The notes: generated by a model not told the origin, from the sequence alone. A DNA stretch of 64,000 nucleotides from Halobaculum sp. CBA1158 (GCF_021431925.1 NZ_CP090371.1:1426001-1490000); one strand, 5' to 3'. Shown: positions 1 through 8,857, numbered from the stretch's first letter. Translations and numbers: made by a program.

Positions 1-6
1 TCGATT

Positions 7-504
7 ATGACCGAGATACACGAGGACCAGCGGGTGGCCGTGTTGGCCGACTCGCAGAACCTGTATCACTCCGCACAGAGCGTCTACTCGCGCAACGTCG
101 ACTACTCGAAGATGTTGGAGAAGGCCGTGATGGGCCGTCAGCTCACCCGCGCGATCGCGTACGTCATCCGCGCGGACTCCCCCGACGAGGAGACGTTCTT
201 CGAGGCGCTGCGCGACATCGGCTTCGAGACGAAGATCAAGGAGATCAAGACGTTCGGCGACGGCTCGAAGAAGGCCGACTGGGACGTGGGGATCAGCCTC
301 GACGCCGTGACGCTCGCCGACCACGTCGACACGGTCGTGCTGTGCACCGGGGACGCCGACTTCTCGCGGCTCTGCTCGCACCTGCGCCACGAGGGCGTGC
401 GCGTCGAGGTCGTCGCCTTCGAGGAGTCTGCCGCGGCGGACCTCAAGGCGGCGGCCGACTCCTTCATCGACATGAGCGAGCGCGAGGACACGTTCCTGCT
501 ATGA
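7..504 (+). CDS. NYN-domain (PIN-like) putative RNase
   Basis: This 165-residue protein has the NYN/LabA-type PIN-like nuclease layout. An early strand carries D15 and N18 (ADSQNLY), D91 and D93 lie in the middle (KADWDVGIS), and D116/D118 lie in CTGDADFS. These acidic residues usually bind Mg2+ or Mn2+ for RNA cleavage. The protein is soluble and has no extra domain. Its stop overlaps the start of a PUA-domain gene (ATGA), so the two are probably translationally coupled and work on RNA together, which is an inference from context. The true RNA substrate cannot be read from the sequence. The ATG at position 7 is the first start visible; the window begins only six bases earlier, so an upstream start cannot be excluded. 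Confidence 0.88.
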   Translation: MTEIHEDQRVAVLADSQNLYHSAQSVYSRNVDYSKMLEKAVMGRQLTRAIAYVIRADSPDEETFFEALRDIGFETKIKEIKTFGDGSKKADWDVGISLDAVTLADHVDTVVLCTGDADFSRLCSHLRHEGVRVEVVAFEESAAADLKAAADSFIDMSEREDTFLL

Positions 505-974
505 GCGGCGACGCGACCCTCGCGGACCTCAGGGTCGTCGCCGACTACCAGTTCGGGGCAGGCGCGGGCGAGGCGCTGTTCCCGGCCGACGAGGACGTGA
601 CCGTCCGCCGGTCGACCAGCGGCCGCCCGCGCCAGGTCACCTGCGAGGCCGGACGGATCGTCTCCTACGGGACGGACGGCCGGTTCACCCTCGGCGTCGA
701 GGGGGGACGCCGGCTCCGGGCGTCGCTCCCCCACCCGGAGTACAGCGTCGTCGTCGGCGACGAGTCCGCGCCGTTCGTGCGCGACGGGAAGAACGTGTTC
801 GCGAAGTTCGTCCGGGAGGTGGGCGAGTCGGTCCGCCCGCGCGACGAGGTGGTCGTGGTCCACGACGACGGGACGGTGCTCGCGGTCGGTCGCGCGGAGC
901 TCGCGGCCGCGGAGATGCGCGACTTCTCGACGGGAATGGCTGTGAAGGTCCGGTCCGGCGTCGACCCCGAGTGA
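501..974 (+). CDS. PUA-domain RNA-binding protein
   Basis: This 157-residue protein starts at the ATG overlapping the previous stop. Its C-terminal half reads as a PUA domain: a glycine-rich strand with residues SAPFVRDGKNVFAKFV is followed by PRDEVVVVHDDGTVLAVGRA, the usual PUA pattern found in archaeal tRNA/rRNA modification enzymes. The N-terminal part (about residues 1-70) matches the pre-PUA region of archaeal PUA proteins. No catalytic domain is present, so it is likely an RNA-binding partner. Coupling with the NYN protein suggests an RNA processing or quality-control role, but that is inference. It converges with the presenilin gene 15 bases downstream. Confidence 0.85.
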   Translation: MSGDATLADLRVVADYQFGAGAGEALFPADEDVTVRRSTSGRPRQVTCEAGRIVSYGTDGRFTLGVEGGRRLRASLPHPEYSVVVGDESAPFVRDGKNVFAKFVREVGESVRPRDEVVVVHDDGTVLAVGRAELAAAEMRDFSTGMAVKVRSGVDPE

Positions 975-989
975 CAGCGACCCTGCCGA

Positions 990-1835
990 TCACAGCACCG
1001 CGAGCGCGAGGAGCCACCCCGCGAGCGCGCCGCCGTTCACGAACGGGAGGCCGGCGTGGACGCCGCGGCGGCTGTGGACGAACGCCTGCAGGGCCGCCAC
1101 CCCGACTAGCGACCCGAGGAGCGCGGCGACCGTCCGGCCCCCGACGCCCCCCTCGGCGACCGCGAGACTGGCGGTCAGCATGGCGGGGAACAGCGCGTCG
1201 CCTGCGCCCAGCACGGTCGCCGCCGGCGACCCGGTCGCGTCGGCGTCGCCGACCGTGAGCGCGCGGTCGTCGTAGCCGTCGTCGGTGGGGACGACGAACA
1301 TCGAGGGGACGCGGAGGTCGGCGCTCGCGCTCGCCATGTCGAGCATGTGGCCGGAGCCGTACACCGCGTAGGCGTCGTAGGCGGTCGCGACGACGAGCGC
1401 GACCGCGGCGTACGCCGGGTCGAGGCTCGCGCCGAACAGTCCGGCCGCGCCGGCGACGCCGACCACCGCGACGCCGTTTCGCACGGCGGGCCGGGGGACG
1501 CGCCACGCGAGGAGTCCGCCGGCGACGGCGAGCGCCGCGCCCGAGACGGGGCCCAGCAGCGCTGCGGTCGCGAACCACATCGCCGCCGAGAGCGACACGA
1601 GCATCACCACGCGGACGACCCACCGGGCCGTGCCGTAGCGGACGACCGCCAGCGACAGGAGGGTTCCGACCACGAGTCCCGCCACCAGCGGGACGAGCGC
1701 GTCGCCGCCGTCGCCGTAGCTGACGCCGGTGCCGGCGAGGCGCGGCGCGACCACGACCGCGAGCGCCTGGACCGCGAGGAACAGCGCGCCGACGCCGAGC
1801 GCGCCGCGAACCCGGGGGGTGACGCGTCGGCTCAC
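990..1835 (-). CDS. Presenilin-like intramembrane aspartyl protease (A22 family), copy 2
   Basis: This 281-residue polytopic membrane protein has about nine hydrophobic segments. The catalytic pair is visible: Y153-D154 in TAYDAYAVYG and G210-x-G-D213 in GAGDALFP, the YD and GxGD signatures of presenilin/signal-peptide-peptidase proteases. The third family motif (PAL) is altered: the matching stretch near the C-terminus reads HAGLPFVNGG (260-269). The GTG start overlaps the stop of the upstream homologue (GTGA), so the pair is one operon and probably a tandem duplication. The expected role is cleavage of transmembrane segments of membrane proteins; no substrate can be inferred. Confidence 0.87.
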   Translation of the reverse strand: MSRRVTPRVRGALGVGALFLAVQALAVVVAPRLAGTGVSYGDGGDALVPLVAGLVVGTLLSLAVVRYGTARWVVRVVMLVSLSAAMWFATAALLGPVSGAALAVAGGLLAWRVPRPAVRNGVAVVGVAGAAGLFGASLDPAYAAVALVVATAYDAYAVYGSGHMLDMASASADLRVPSMFVVPTDDGYDDRALTVGDADATGSPAATVLGAGDALFPAMLTASLAVAEGGVGGRTVAALLGSLVGVAALQAFVHSRRGVHAGLPFVNGGALAGWLLALAVL

Positions 1836-2755
1836 AGGTACGCAGCGACGCCCAGCGCCTCCGCGAGCGGCACGCCAGCCGCGAGCGACCCGAGGAGGTA
1901 GCCCCCGATCGCGCCGCCGTTGAGCAGCGGGAGCCCGGCGTGCGGGTTCCCCTTCAGCACCATCCGCAGGAGGACCCCCAGCCCGAGGAAGGTGCCGACG
2001 ATCGAGAGCAGGGACGGCAGCCCCATCGCGGGGACGACGGGGAGACCGAACGCCGGCGCGGGCGACCAGAACGCCGCCGAGGCGGCCATCACCGCCGGCA
2101 TCACAGCGTCGCCGAGGCCGATGAAGAACACCTCGCGGTCGGCCTCGTCGGTGCCCTCGGTCGCGCCCTCGGTCGACCCCTCCGCGAGCAGCGAGTAGGA
2201 CCACTCCAGCGGGATGACGAGCACGACCGGGATGTTGAGGTCGAGCACGCCGTCCGCGAGGTCGAGCATGTGCTCGGTGCCGTACACCGAGATAGCGTCG
2301 TACACAGCGAGCACGGAGAGGAGGGCGATCGCCGGGAGGAGTCCGAAGGAGATGCCGAACAGTCCCGCCGCGCCCGCGCCCATCAGCGCTCCCGCGGTGT
2401 CGATGACGTACCACTCGGGGTACGCGAGCAGCGCGGCAGAGACGAGGCCGGCGGCGACGAGCGCCGCCGTCCCCGGAAGGAACACCGAGAACACGTACCA
2501 CGAGAGCGCGCCCGAGGAGGCGACGATGACGAGCCTGACGACCCAGTCGAGGTCGTACTTGAACGCCGCGAGCATCAGCGCCGTGGCGACGAGGATCGCT
2601 CCGATGTACAGCCCGGAGTTCGTGGGATCCTGCGGGTCTTCGACGGTCTGGTAACCCGCGGCGTCGAACGTCGGCGCGAGCGACACCGCCCCGACGTGGA
2701 CGACGAGGAACAACAGGGCCGCGAGGAGGACGCCGCGCGCCGCGCGTGTGTTCAT
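1832..2755 (-). CDS. Presenilin-like intramembrane aspartyl protease (A22 family), copy 1
   Basis: This 307-residue membrane protein has Y152-D153 (VYDAISVYG) and GLGDAVMP with D216, the two catalytic aspartates of the presenilin family. The region between them holds the usual hydrophilic loop, here rich in Glu, Gly and Thr (about 192-207). As in the downstream copy, the PAL motif is replaced by HAGLPLLNGG. The start MNTRAARG was chosen because it is directly followed by the first membrane segment; the in-frame sequence further upstream is Arg/Ser-rich and unlike haloarchaeal protein. It is the promoter-proximal gene of the two-gene operon and better conserved in appearance than copy 2. Confidence 0.88.
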   Translation of the reverse strand: MNTRAARGVLLAALLFLVVHVGAVSLAPTFDAAGYQTVEDPQDPTNSGLYIGAILVATALMLAAFKYDLDWVVRLVIVASSGALSWYVFSVFLPGTAALVAAGLVSAALLAYPEWYVIDTAGALMGAGAAGLFGISFGLLPAIALLSVLAVYDAISVYGTEHMLDLADGVLDLNIPVVLVIPLEWSYSLLAEGSTEGATEGTDEADREVFFIGLGDAVMPAVMAASAAFWSPAPAFGLPVVPAMGLPSLLSIVGTFLGLGVLLRMVLKGNPHAGLPLLNGGAIGGYLLGSLAAGVPLAEALGVAAYL

Positions 2756-2948
2756 CGACGGCGGCTTAGACCGGCCCGCGTTTGGCGGTTGTGGTTCGGA
2801 ACGCCCTCGACCGATCCGGGATCTCGGATTCGATATAGCGGTCGAAGATTTATCGAAGCCGTATCGCGATCGACTGCGATACGACCCGAATCGACTGATT
2901 TCGACGCTTTCGGCGCTCACGTCCGGTCATTCGCTCGTCTGACGCGGG

Positions 2949-2954
2949 TTTATA
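2949..2954 (+). promoter_or_regulatory. TATA box for the 2978 gene
   Basis: TTTATA lies 24-29 bases before the ATG at 2978 in otherwise GC-rich DNA. This spacing fits an archaeal promoter producing a leaderless or nearly leaderless transcript. It probably drives the coiled-coil gene and the following smc-scpA genes, since no comparable box is seen between 3341 and 3408. Confidence 0.55.
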
Positions 2955-2977
2955 CGCGTGGAAGCGCGTCCCCGTGT

Positions 2978-3340
2978 ATGGGAAATCGGGTCGATGACCT
3001 CGAAGCGCAAGTCGCCGAGTTGCAGGCCGCGGTCGATGGCCTGACCGAGGAACTGGTCGAAGCCAAAGAGCGGATCTCTCAGTTGGAGCGGTCCAACGCC
3101 GTCGAGGCCGACCCCGTCGAGGACCACAACCCCAACGCGGAGTTCGTCCCCAACGAGTCCGCCACCGCCGGGAACGCCAACGGGAGTTCGACGGGCGCGG
3201 CCGACGACGGCCGGGTCATGGCCGACGACGAGGACGACGCCCAGAAGGCGGCGCGCGGTGCCGACGGCGACGGGGCGGAGGGAGCCGACGACGACGCCGA
3301 CTCCACCGACGACGACTCCGACGACATCATCGTCGCGTAA
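2978..3340 (+). CDS. Short acidic coiled-coil protein upstream of smc
   Basis: This 120-residue protein is unassigned. Residues 1-42 form a heptad-like coiled coil (MGNRVDDLEAQVAELQAA, then more Leu/Glu repeats). The rest is low-complexity and strongly acidic, ending in a run of Asp/Ser and IIVA. It has no catalytic motif or membrane segment. The start follows a good TATA box with leaderless spacing. It is 68 bases upstream of smc on the same strand, so it may be co-expressed and could be a small partner of the SMC complex; that link is by position only. Similar small coiled-coil/acidic proteins occur in haloarchaea, but I do not assign a family name. Confidence 0.82.
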   Translation: MGNRVDDLEAQVAELQAAVDGLTEELVEAKERISQLERSNAVEADPVEDHNPNAEFVPNESATAGNANGSSTGAADDGRVMADDEDDAQKAARGADGDGAEGADDDADSTDDDSDDIIVA

Positions 3341-3408
3341 CGCCGCCAGCGACGCCTCCGGGCGGGGCGTCACGGCTCACGACACACACCACGCCCCCAA
3401 CCACACGC

Positions 3409-6400
3409 ATGCACATCACCGAACTCGTCCTGGACAACTTCAAGAGCTTCGGGCGGCCGACGCGGATCCCCTTCTACGAGGACTTCACCGTCATCACGGG
3501 CCCGAACGGCTCCGGCAAGTCGAACATCATCGACGGGGTGCTGTTCGCGCTCGGCCTCGCCCGGACGCGCGGCATCCGCGCGGAGAAGCTGACCGACCTC
3601 ATCTACAACCCCGGCTTCGAGGACGACGAAGGGCCCTCCGGGGACCGGGAGGCCAGCGTCGAGGTCGTCCTCGACAACGCCGACGGCACCCTCGACCGCT
3701 CGCAGGTGGTGAGCGCCGCCGGCAGCGACGACATCGGCGACCACGAGGAGATCACGATCAAGCGCCGGGTGAAGGAGACCGACGACAACTACTACTCGTA
3801 CTACTACCTCAACGGGCGCTCGGTCAACCTCTCGGACATTCAGGACCTGCTCGCGCAGGCAGGGATCACGCCCGAGGGCTACAACGTCGTCATGCAGGGC
3901 GACGTGACCGACATCATCAACATGACGCCCCACGAGCGCCGGGGGATCATCGACGAGATCGCCGGCGTCGCCGAGTTCGACGCGAAAAAGGAGGACGCCT
4001 TCGGCGAACTGGAGACAGTCGAGGAGCGCATCGACGAGGCCGACCTCCGCATCGAGGAGAAGGAGGAACGGCTCGACCAGCTCGCCGACGAGCGCGAGAC
4101 CGCCCTCCAGTACCAGGACCTCCGCGACGAGAAGCAGGAGTACGAGGGGTACCTCAAGGCCGCCGAGTTGGAGGAGAAGCGCGCCGACCTCGAGGAGACG
4201 CGCGAGTCGATGGCGAGCAGGGAGGACGAACTCGAGGAGCTTCGGGCGGAACTCGACGAGCGCCAGGCCCGCGTCGACGACTTCGAGAGCGACCTCGACG
4301 AGATCAACCGGGAGATCGAGCGGAAGGGCGAGGACGAACAGATCGCGATCAAATCCGAGATCGAGGAGATCAAAGGCGAGGTCTCTCGGTTGGAGGGGAA
4401 GATCGAGAATCAGCGCGAGCGCGTCGAGGAGGCCGAGGGCGAGCGCCGCGAGGCGTTCGTCGCGATCGACAAGAAGGACGAGGAGATCGACGAACTCGAG
4501 TCCGACATCCGGGAGACGAAAGTCGAGAAGGCGAACGTGAAGTCGACGCTGACCTCGAAGCGGACCGATCTGGCGGACGTGCAGGCCGAGATCGACAGCG
4601 TCGACACGGAGTTCGACGAGCTGAAGGCGGATCTGGCCGAGAAGAAGGAGACGCTCGAGGAGCTGCGGAGCGAGAAGAACGAGCTCCAGCGCGAGAAGGA
4701 CCGCCTCCTCGACGACGCGCGCCGGCGTTCGAACGAGATCGGCGACACGGAGGAGGAACTCCAGGAGACGCGCGAGGCGATCCCCGACCTGAATGAGCGC
4801 GTCTCGAACCTCCACTCGGAGCTGGACAAAGCGGAGAAGAACAAGGTCAACATCGACGGCGTCATCGAGGACTTACGCGGCGAAAAGGAGGAGTACCAGG
4901 ACGAACTCGAGGAGGTCGACGCGGAGATCCGCGAGATGCAACAGGAGTACTCGAAGCTCGAGGCGCGGGCGGACGACTCCGGTGACACGTCGTGGCCGCG
5001 GGCGGTGACCGAGGTGAAGAACGCGCAGTTCTCCGGCGTCCACGGTCCGGTCGGCGAGCTCGCGTCGGTCCCCGGCGAGTACGCGACGGCGTGTGAGACC
5101 GCCGCCGGCGGTCGGCTCGCGAACGTCGTCGTCGACGACGACGGCGTCGGCTCCGACTGCATCGACTACCTGAAGCAGCGCAACGCGGGGCGCGCGACGT
5201 TCCTACCCATCACGGAGATGGACGAGCGCGGCCTGCCGTCGCTGCCGAACGATCCCGGCGTCGTCGACTTCGCGCGCAACCTCGTCGACTACGACGCGGA
5301 GTACGAGGGGATCTTCTCGTACGTGCTCGGGTCGACGCTGGTCGTCGAGGACATGGACACGGCCCGGCACCTGATGGGTAACTACCGGATGGTCACCCTC
5401 GACGGCGACCTCGTCGAGAAGTCCGGTGCGATGACCGGCGGCTCCGGCGGCGGCTCCCGCTACTCCTTCTCGAAGTCAGGGAAGGGGAAGCTGGAGCGCG
5501 TCGCCGAGGCGATCCACGAACTCGAGGACGAACGCCAGCGGATCAAATCCGAGATCGCCGACGTCGACGACGACCTGGAGGACGCCCGGTCGCGCGCGTC
5601 CGACGCCGCCGAGAAGGTCAGGGACATCGAGTCGGACATCGACCGCGTCGAGGAGCAACTCGAGACGAAAGAAGAGCGGGTCGGCGAGCTGGAGGACCGC
5701 CTCGAGGAGCTGCGCGAGGAGCGCGAGTCCGTCGACGAGGAGATGACGGCGCTGGACGGCGAGATCGAGGAGGCGGACGAGGAGATCGCGTCGATCGAGG
5801 CGGACATCGAGGAGTTGGAAGCCGAGTTGGCCGACTCGAAGATTCCCGAGCTGTCGGCCGAGGCAGACGAGATCCGCGCGGAGATCGACGACCTCGAGGA
5901 GCGGATGGACGACCTCGACGGCGAACTGAACCAGCTCCAACTGGAGAAACAGTACGCCGAGGAGGCCGTCGACGACCTCCACGACACCGTCGAGGAGGCG
6001 CAGTCGAAGAAGGCCGACGCCGAAGAGCAGATCGACGAGTACGAGGAGCAGATTGCCGAGAAGGAGTCGACGCTGGAGGAGAAACGCGACGCGATAGCCG
6101 AGTTGGAGGACGAACTCGCGGACCTCAAGGAGGAGCGCGAGGGCGTCAAGGAGTCGCTCCGAGAGGCGAAGGCCGAGCGCGACGACCAGGAGAACGAGGT
6201 CGAGCGCGTCGTCTCGACGCTGGAGTCGCTGCGCGAGACCGCAGAGCGCCTGGAGTGGGAGATCGACTCGCTGGAGGAGCAGGTCGGCAGCTACGACCCC
6301 GAGGAGATCCCCGACCACGACACCGTCGAGTCCGAGATCGACCGGCTGCAAGAAGCGATGGAGGAGCTGGAGCCGGTGAACATGCTCGCGATCGACGAGT

Positions 6401-6996
6401 ACGACGACGTGCAGGCGGACCTCGACGACCTCCGGGAGCGCCGCGACGTGCTCGTCGACGAACGCGAGGCCATCGAGGAACGGATCGACCGCTTCGAGTC
6501 CCAGAAGCGGGCGACGTTCATGGACGCCTACGAGGCGATCGACGAGCAGTTCACCGAGATATTCCAGCGGCTTTCCGCCGGGACCGGTGAGCTGGTCTTA
6601 GAGGACCCCGAAGATCCCTTCGAAGGGGGGTTGACGATGAAGGCCCAACCGGGGGACAAACCGATCCAACGGCTCGACGCGATGTCGGGCGGAGAGAAGT
6701 CGCTGACGGCGCTGGCGTTCATCTTCGCCATCCAGCGGCACAACCCCGCGCCGTTCTACGCGCTCGATGAGATCGACGCCTTCCTCGACGCGGTCAACGC
6801 CGAGCGCGTCGGCGAGATGGTCCACGACCTCGCGGGCGAGGCCCAGTTCGTCGTGGTCAGCCACCGCTCGGCGCTGCTGGAGCGCTCCGAGCGCGCCATC
6901 GGCGTGACGATGCAGTCGGACAACGTCTCGGCCGTGACGGGCATCCAGTTGGGTGAGGACGGCGAGCCGGTGCCGGAGGTGCAGGCGGATGATTGA
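3409..6996 (+). CDS. smc: Chromosome segregation protein SMC
   Basis: This 1195-residue ATPase has the classical SMC order: an N-terminal ATP head with Walker A GPNGSGKS (31-38), a long coiled coil, a hinge at about 525-680 with a glycine-rich stretch (MTGGSGGGSRYSFSKSGKGK), a second coiled coil, and a C-terminal head with signature MSGGEKS (1092-1098) and Walker B FYALDEIDAFLD (about 1116-1127). It forms a dimer that entraps DNA and compacts the chromosome with a kleisin. The length is normal for the family. Its last eight bases overlap the start of scpA, showing a coupled SMC-kleisin operon. The coils are very rich in Glu and Asp, as expected for a halophile. Confidence 0.97.
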   Translation: MHITELVLDNFKSFGRPTRIPFYEDFTVITGPNGSGKSNIIDGVLFALGLARTRGIRAEKLTDLIYNPGFEDDEGPSGDREASVEVVLDNADGTLDRSQVVSAAGSDDIGDHEEITIKRRVKETDDNYYSYYYLNGRSVNLSDIQDLLAQAGITPEGYNVVMQGDVTDIINMTPHERRGIIDEIAGVAEFDAKKEDAFGELETVEERIDEADLRIEEKEERLDQLADERETALQYQDLRDEKQEYEGYLKAAELEEKRADLEETRESMASREDELEELRAELDERQARVDDFESDLDEINREIERKGEDEQIAIKSEIEEIKGEVSRLEGKIENQRERVEEAEGERREAFVAIDKKDEEIDELESDIRETKVEKANVKSTLTSKRTDLADVQAEIDSVDTEFDELKADLAEKKETLEELRSEKNELQREKDRLLDDARRRSNEIGDTEEELQETREAIPDLNERVSNLHSELDKAEKNKVNIDGVIEDLRGEKEEYQDELEEVDAEIREMQQEYSKLEARADDSGDTSWPRAVTEVKNAQFSGVHGPVGELASVPGEYATACETAAGGRLANVVVDDDGVGSDCIDYLKQRNAGRATFLPITEMDERGLPSLPNDPGVVDFARNLVDYDAEYEGIFSYVLGSTLVVEDMDTARHLMGNYRMVTLDGDLVEKSGAMTGGSGGGSRYSFSKSGKGKLERVAEAIHELEDERQRIKSEIADVDDDLEDARSRASDAAEKVRDIESDIDRVEEQLETKEERVGELEDRLEELREERESVDEEMTALDGEIEEADEEIASIEADIEELEAELADSKIPELSAEADEIRAEIDDLEERMDDLDGELNQLQLEKQYAEEAVDDLHDTVEEAQSKKADAEEQIDEYEEQIAEKESTLEEKRDAIAELEDELADLKEEREGVKESLREAKAERDDQENEVERVVSTLESLRETAERLEWEIDSLEEQVGSYDPEEIPDHDTVESEIDRLQEAMEELEPVNMLAIDEYDDVQADLDDLRERRDVLVDEREAIEERIDRFESQKRATFMDAYEAIDEQFTEIFQRLSAGTGELVLEDPEDPFEGGLTMKAQPGDKPIQRLDAMSGGEKSLTALAFIFAIQRHNPAPFYALDEIDAFLDAVNAERVGEMVHDLAGEAQFVVVSHRSALLERSERAIGVTMQSDNVSAVTGIQLGEDGEPVPEVQADD

Positions 6997-7855
6997 CGCC
7001 CCGGGCGACGTGCGCGAACTCGGTCCCGGCGACGGCGGGACCGACGACGACGAGGTCGAGCCGGTCGAACTGCTCGTCAACCTCGCGGAGGAGGGGGAGA
7101 TCGACCCGTGGGACATCGACGTGGTCGAAGTGACCGACGCGTTCCTCGACCGGCTCGACGAGGCAGACATCCGGACGGGCGGTCGCGCCCTCTTCTACGC
7201 GAGCGTCCTCCTTCGGATGAAGTCCGACGACATGCTCGCGGCCGACGACGACGACCCCGAGGACGAACTCGAGCCGTGGGAGCGGGCGTTCGAGGGCGGC
7301 GGCGAGATGGCCGGCGAGGGCGCGCCGATCGACGACGGCTTCGACCCCGTGAACGCGCTGGAGGACGAGATGGACCGCCGGTTGGAGCGCAAGAGCACCC
7401 GCGGCTCGCCCGAGACGCTGGACGAACTCGTGCGGGAACTTCGCGAGGCCGAGCGGGGCACCTGGTGGAAGGAGTCCAGGGAGTACGACACCAGCGAGTC
7501 GCCGACCGGGTTCTCCCGGGGGACGCAGACGCTGGAGTATCGAGGGGCCGAGGACCTCAGACAGGAGGGCGAACCGGACGAGGACGACGTGACCGGGACG
7601 ACCCACGAGGAGGACATCGAGGCGGTCATCGACGACGTGCGCGCCGCGTTGCACCCGCAGTACGAGCGCGGGCGGGCGGAGGTGCTGTTCCGAGAGGTCG
7701 CCGACACCGGTAGCACAGCGGTGATGACGTACCTCGCGATGCTGTTTCTGGCGCACCGCGGCGAGATCACGCTGGAGCAGGACGACCTGTTCGGCGATCT
7801 CTGGGTGCGCGACGCCGGCGTCGCCGCCGCGGGCGACGAGGCGATCGCGGACTAA
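6989..7855 (+). CDS. scpA: Segregation and condensation protein A (kleisin)
   Basis: This 288-residue protein has the ScpA N-terminal pattern: VEPVELLVNLAEEGEIDPW is followed by DIDVVEVTDAFLDRLDE, then a helical segment GGRALFYASVLLRMKS. It ends with a winged-helix region (REVADTGSTAVMTYLAMLFLAHRGEITLEQDDLFGDLWV). It bridges the two SMC heads. The ATG at 6989 was chosen because it overlaps the smc stop by eight bases and gives a family-like N-terminus. The central part (about 80-125) is an acidic linker. No scpB is found next to it; the neighbouring gene is convergent. Identification is by overall pattern plus its place behind smc. Confidence 0.93.
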   Translation: MIDAPGDVRELGPGDGGTDDDEVEPVELLVNLAEEGEIDPWDIDVVEVTDAFLDRLDEADIRTGGRALFYASVLLRMKSDDMLAADDDDPEDELEPWERAFEGGGEMAGEGAPIDDGFDPVNALEDEMDRRLERKSTRGSPETLDELVRELREAERGTWWKESREYDTSESPTGFSRGTQTLEYRGAEDLRQEGEPDEDDVTGTTHEEDIEAVIDDVRAALHPQYERGRAEVLFREVADTGSTAVMTYLAMLFLAHRGEITLEQDDLFGDLWVRDAGVAAAGDEAIAD

Positions 7856-7879
7856 ATACCGGTCCCCGATCCGGCTTCG

Positions 7880-8758
7880 TTACTCGTCCAGATACTCGTC
7901 CACGAACAGCCCGACGCGCTCGCGGGTCTCCTCGGGCACGGCCTCGGCGGGCGTGTTGATCGTCCCCTCGAGCGAGCCGTGGGCCTCGCAGTCCATCTCG
8001 TCGGGGAAGGTGCGGACGGCTTCCTCGACGGTCTCTTTGATCGCCTCCTCGTTGGCGGCGGCGTTCTCCAGCACCTCCTCCAGCGTCACCTCGGCGTCCT
8101 GTTTCCACACGTCGTAGTCGGTGACCCCGGCGACCGTCGCGTACGCCATCTCGGCCTCGCGGGCGAGCTTCGCCTCCGGGATCGCGGTCATGCCCACGAG
8201 ATCCCAGCCCTGGCTCTTGTAGAACTCCGACTCGGCCTTCGTGGAGTACTGCGGTCCCTCGATGCAGACGTAGGTCCCCTCGTCGACGACGTCGGAGTCG
8301 GAGCCGAGGTCGCCGAGCGCGCGCTCGGCCGCGTCGGCGAGGTGGTCGGCCAGCTTCGGCGAGTACGGGCGCGTGAACGGCTGGTGGACGACGATCCCGT
8401 CGCCGAAGAAGGAGAGGTCTCGGTGTTTCGTCCGGTCGTAGATCTGGTCGGGGACCACGAGCGTCTGCGGCGACAGCTCCTCCTTCAGTGAGCCGACGGC
8501 GTTGCTGGCGATGACGTACTCGACGCCCGCCTGCTTCAGCGCGTGGATGTTCGCCTTGTACGGCAGGTCCGTGGGCGAGCGCTGGTGGTCGGGGCCGTGC
8601 CGGGGGAGGAACACGACCTCGCGGCCGGTGTCGCCGAACTCGCCGATCTCCAGGTCCGCGGAGGGCTCGCCGAAGGGAGTGGTGACTGACTCGGTGCGCG
8701 TGTTTCGCAGCGGGAGCGCCTCGTAGATCCCGCTGCCGCCGATGAAGCCGATGGTCAT
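7880..8758 (-). CDS. mtnP: S-methyl-5'-thioadenosine phosphorylase
   Basis: This 292-residue protein belongs to the MTAP/purine nucleoside phosphorylase family. It begins TIGFIGGSGIYEAL, has the phosphate loop FLPRHGPDHQRSPTDLPY, the nucleoside region ASNAVGSL, and the family block CIEGPQYSTKAESEFY followed by DLVGMTAIPEAKLAREAEM. It splits methylthioadenosine with phosphate into adenine and methylthioribose-1-phosphate, the first step of methionine salvage after polyamine or related reactions. It diverges from a deaminase of the same substrate family across a symmetric promoter. The ATG at 8758 has a CTTTAG box (minus strand) 29-34 bases upstream, supporting a leaderless start. Confidence 0.95.
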   Translation of the reverse strand: MTIGFIGGSGIYEALPLRNTRTESVTTPFGEPSADLEIGEFGDTGREVVFLPRHGPDHQRSPTDLPYKANIHALKQAGVEYVIASNAVGSLKEELSPQTLVVPDQIYDRTKHRDLSFFGDGIVVHQPFTRPYSPKLADHLADAAERALGDLGSDSDVVDEGTYVCIEGPQYSTKAESEFYKSQGWDLVGMTAIPEAKLAREAEMAYATVAGVTDYDVWKQDAEVTLEEVLENAAANEEAIKETVEEAVRTFPDEMDCEAHGSLEGTINTPAEAVPEETRERVGLFVDEYLDE

Positions 8759-8786
8759 TCGTGACTCACGGTTCCGGCGGTTCGGG

Positions 8787-8792
8787 CTAAAG
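8787..8792 (-). promoter_or_regulatory. TATA-like box for mtnP
   Basis: Read on the minus strand this is CTTTAG, 29-34 bases before the mtnP ATG at 8758. The equivalent box for the divergent gene (CTTTGT, 8852-8857) lies exactly the same distance from its own start. Confidence 0.45.
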
Positions 8793-8795
8793 CGA

Positions 8796-8848
8796 TGTGG
8801 ATCCGATCGGGAGAGGGATCACCTCGCCGATCGGAACGCGGATCCACA
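8796..8848. promoter_or_regulatory. Inverted repeat (candidate operator) between mtnP and the deaminase gene
   Basis: Arm TGTGGATCCG at 8796-8805 is repeated as its exact reverse complement at 8839-8848. The dyad centre is about 8822, which is also the midpoint between the two divergent ATG codons (8758 and 8886). Each arm sits just upstream of one TATA-like box. Two CCGATCGG octamers (8803-8810 and 8827-8834) lie inside. The geometry suggests one regulator controlling both genes, which is an inference. Confidence 0.5.
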
Positions 8849-8851
8849 CGT

Positions 8852-8857
8852 CTTTGT
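8852..8857 (+). promoter_or_regulatory. TATA-like box for the deaminase gene
   Basis: CTTTGT lies 29-34 bases before the ATG at 8886. It mirrors the box on the mtnP side. Confidence 0.4.
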
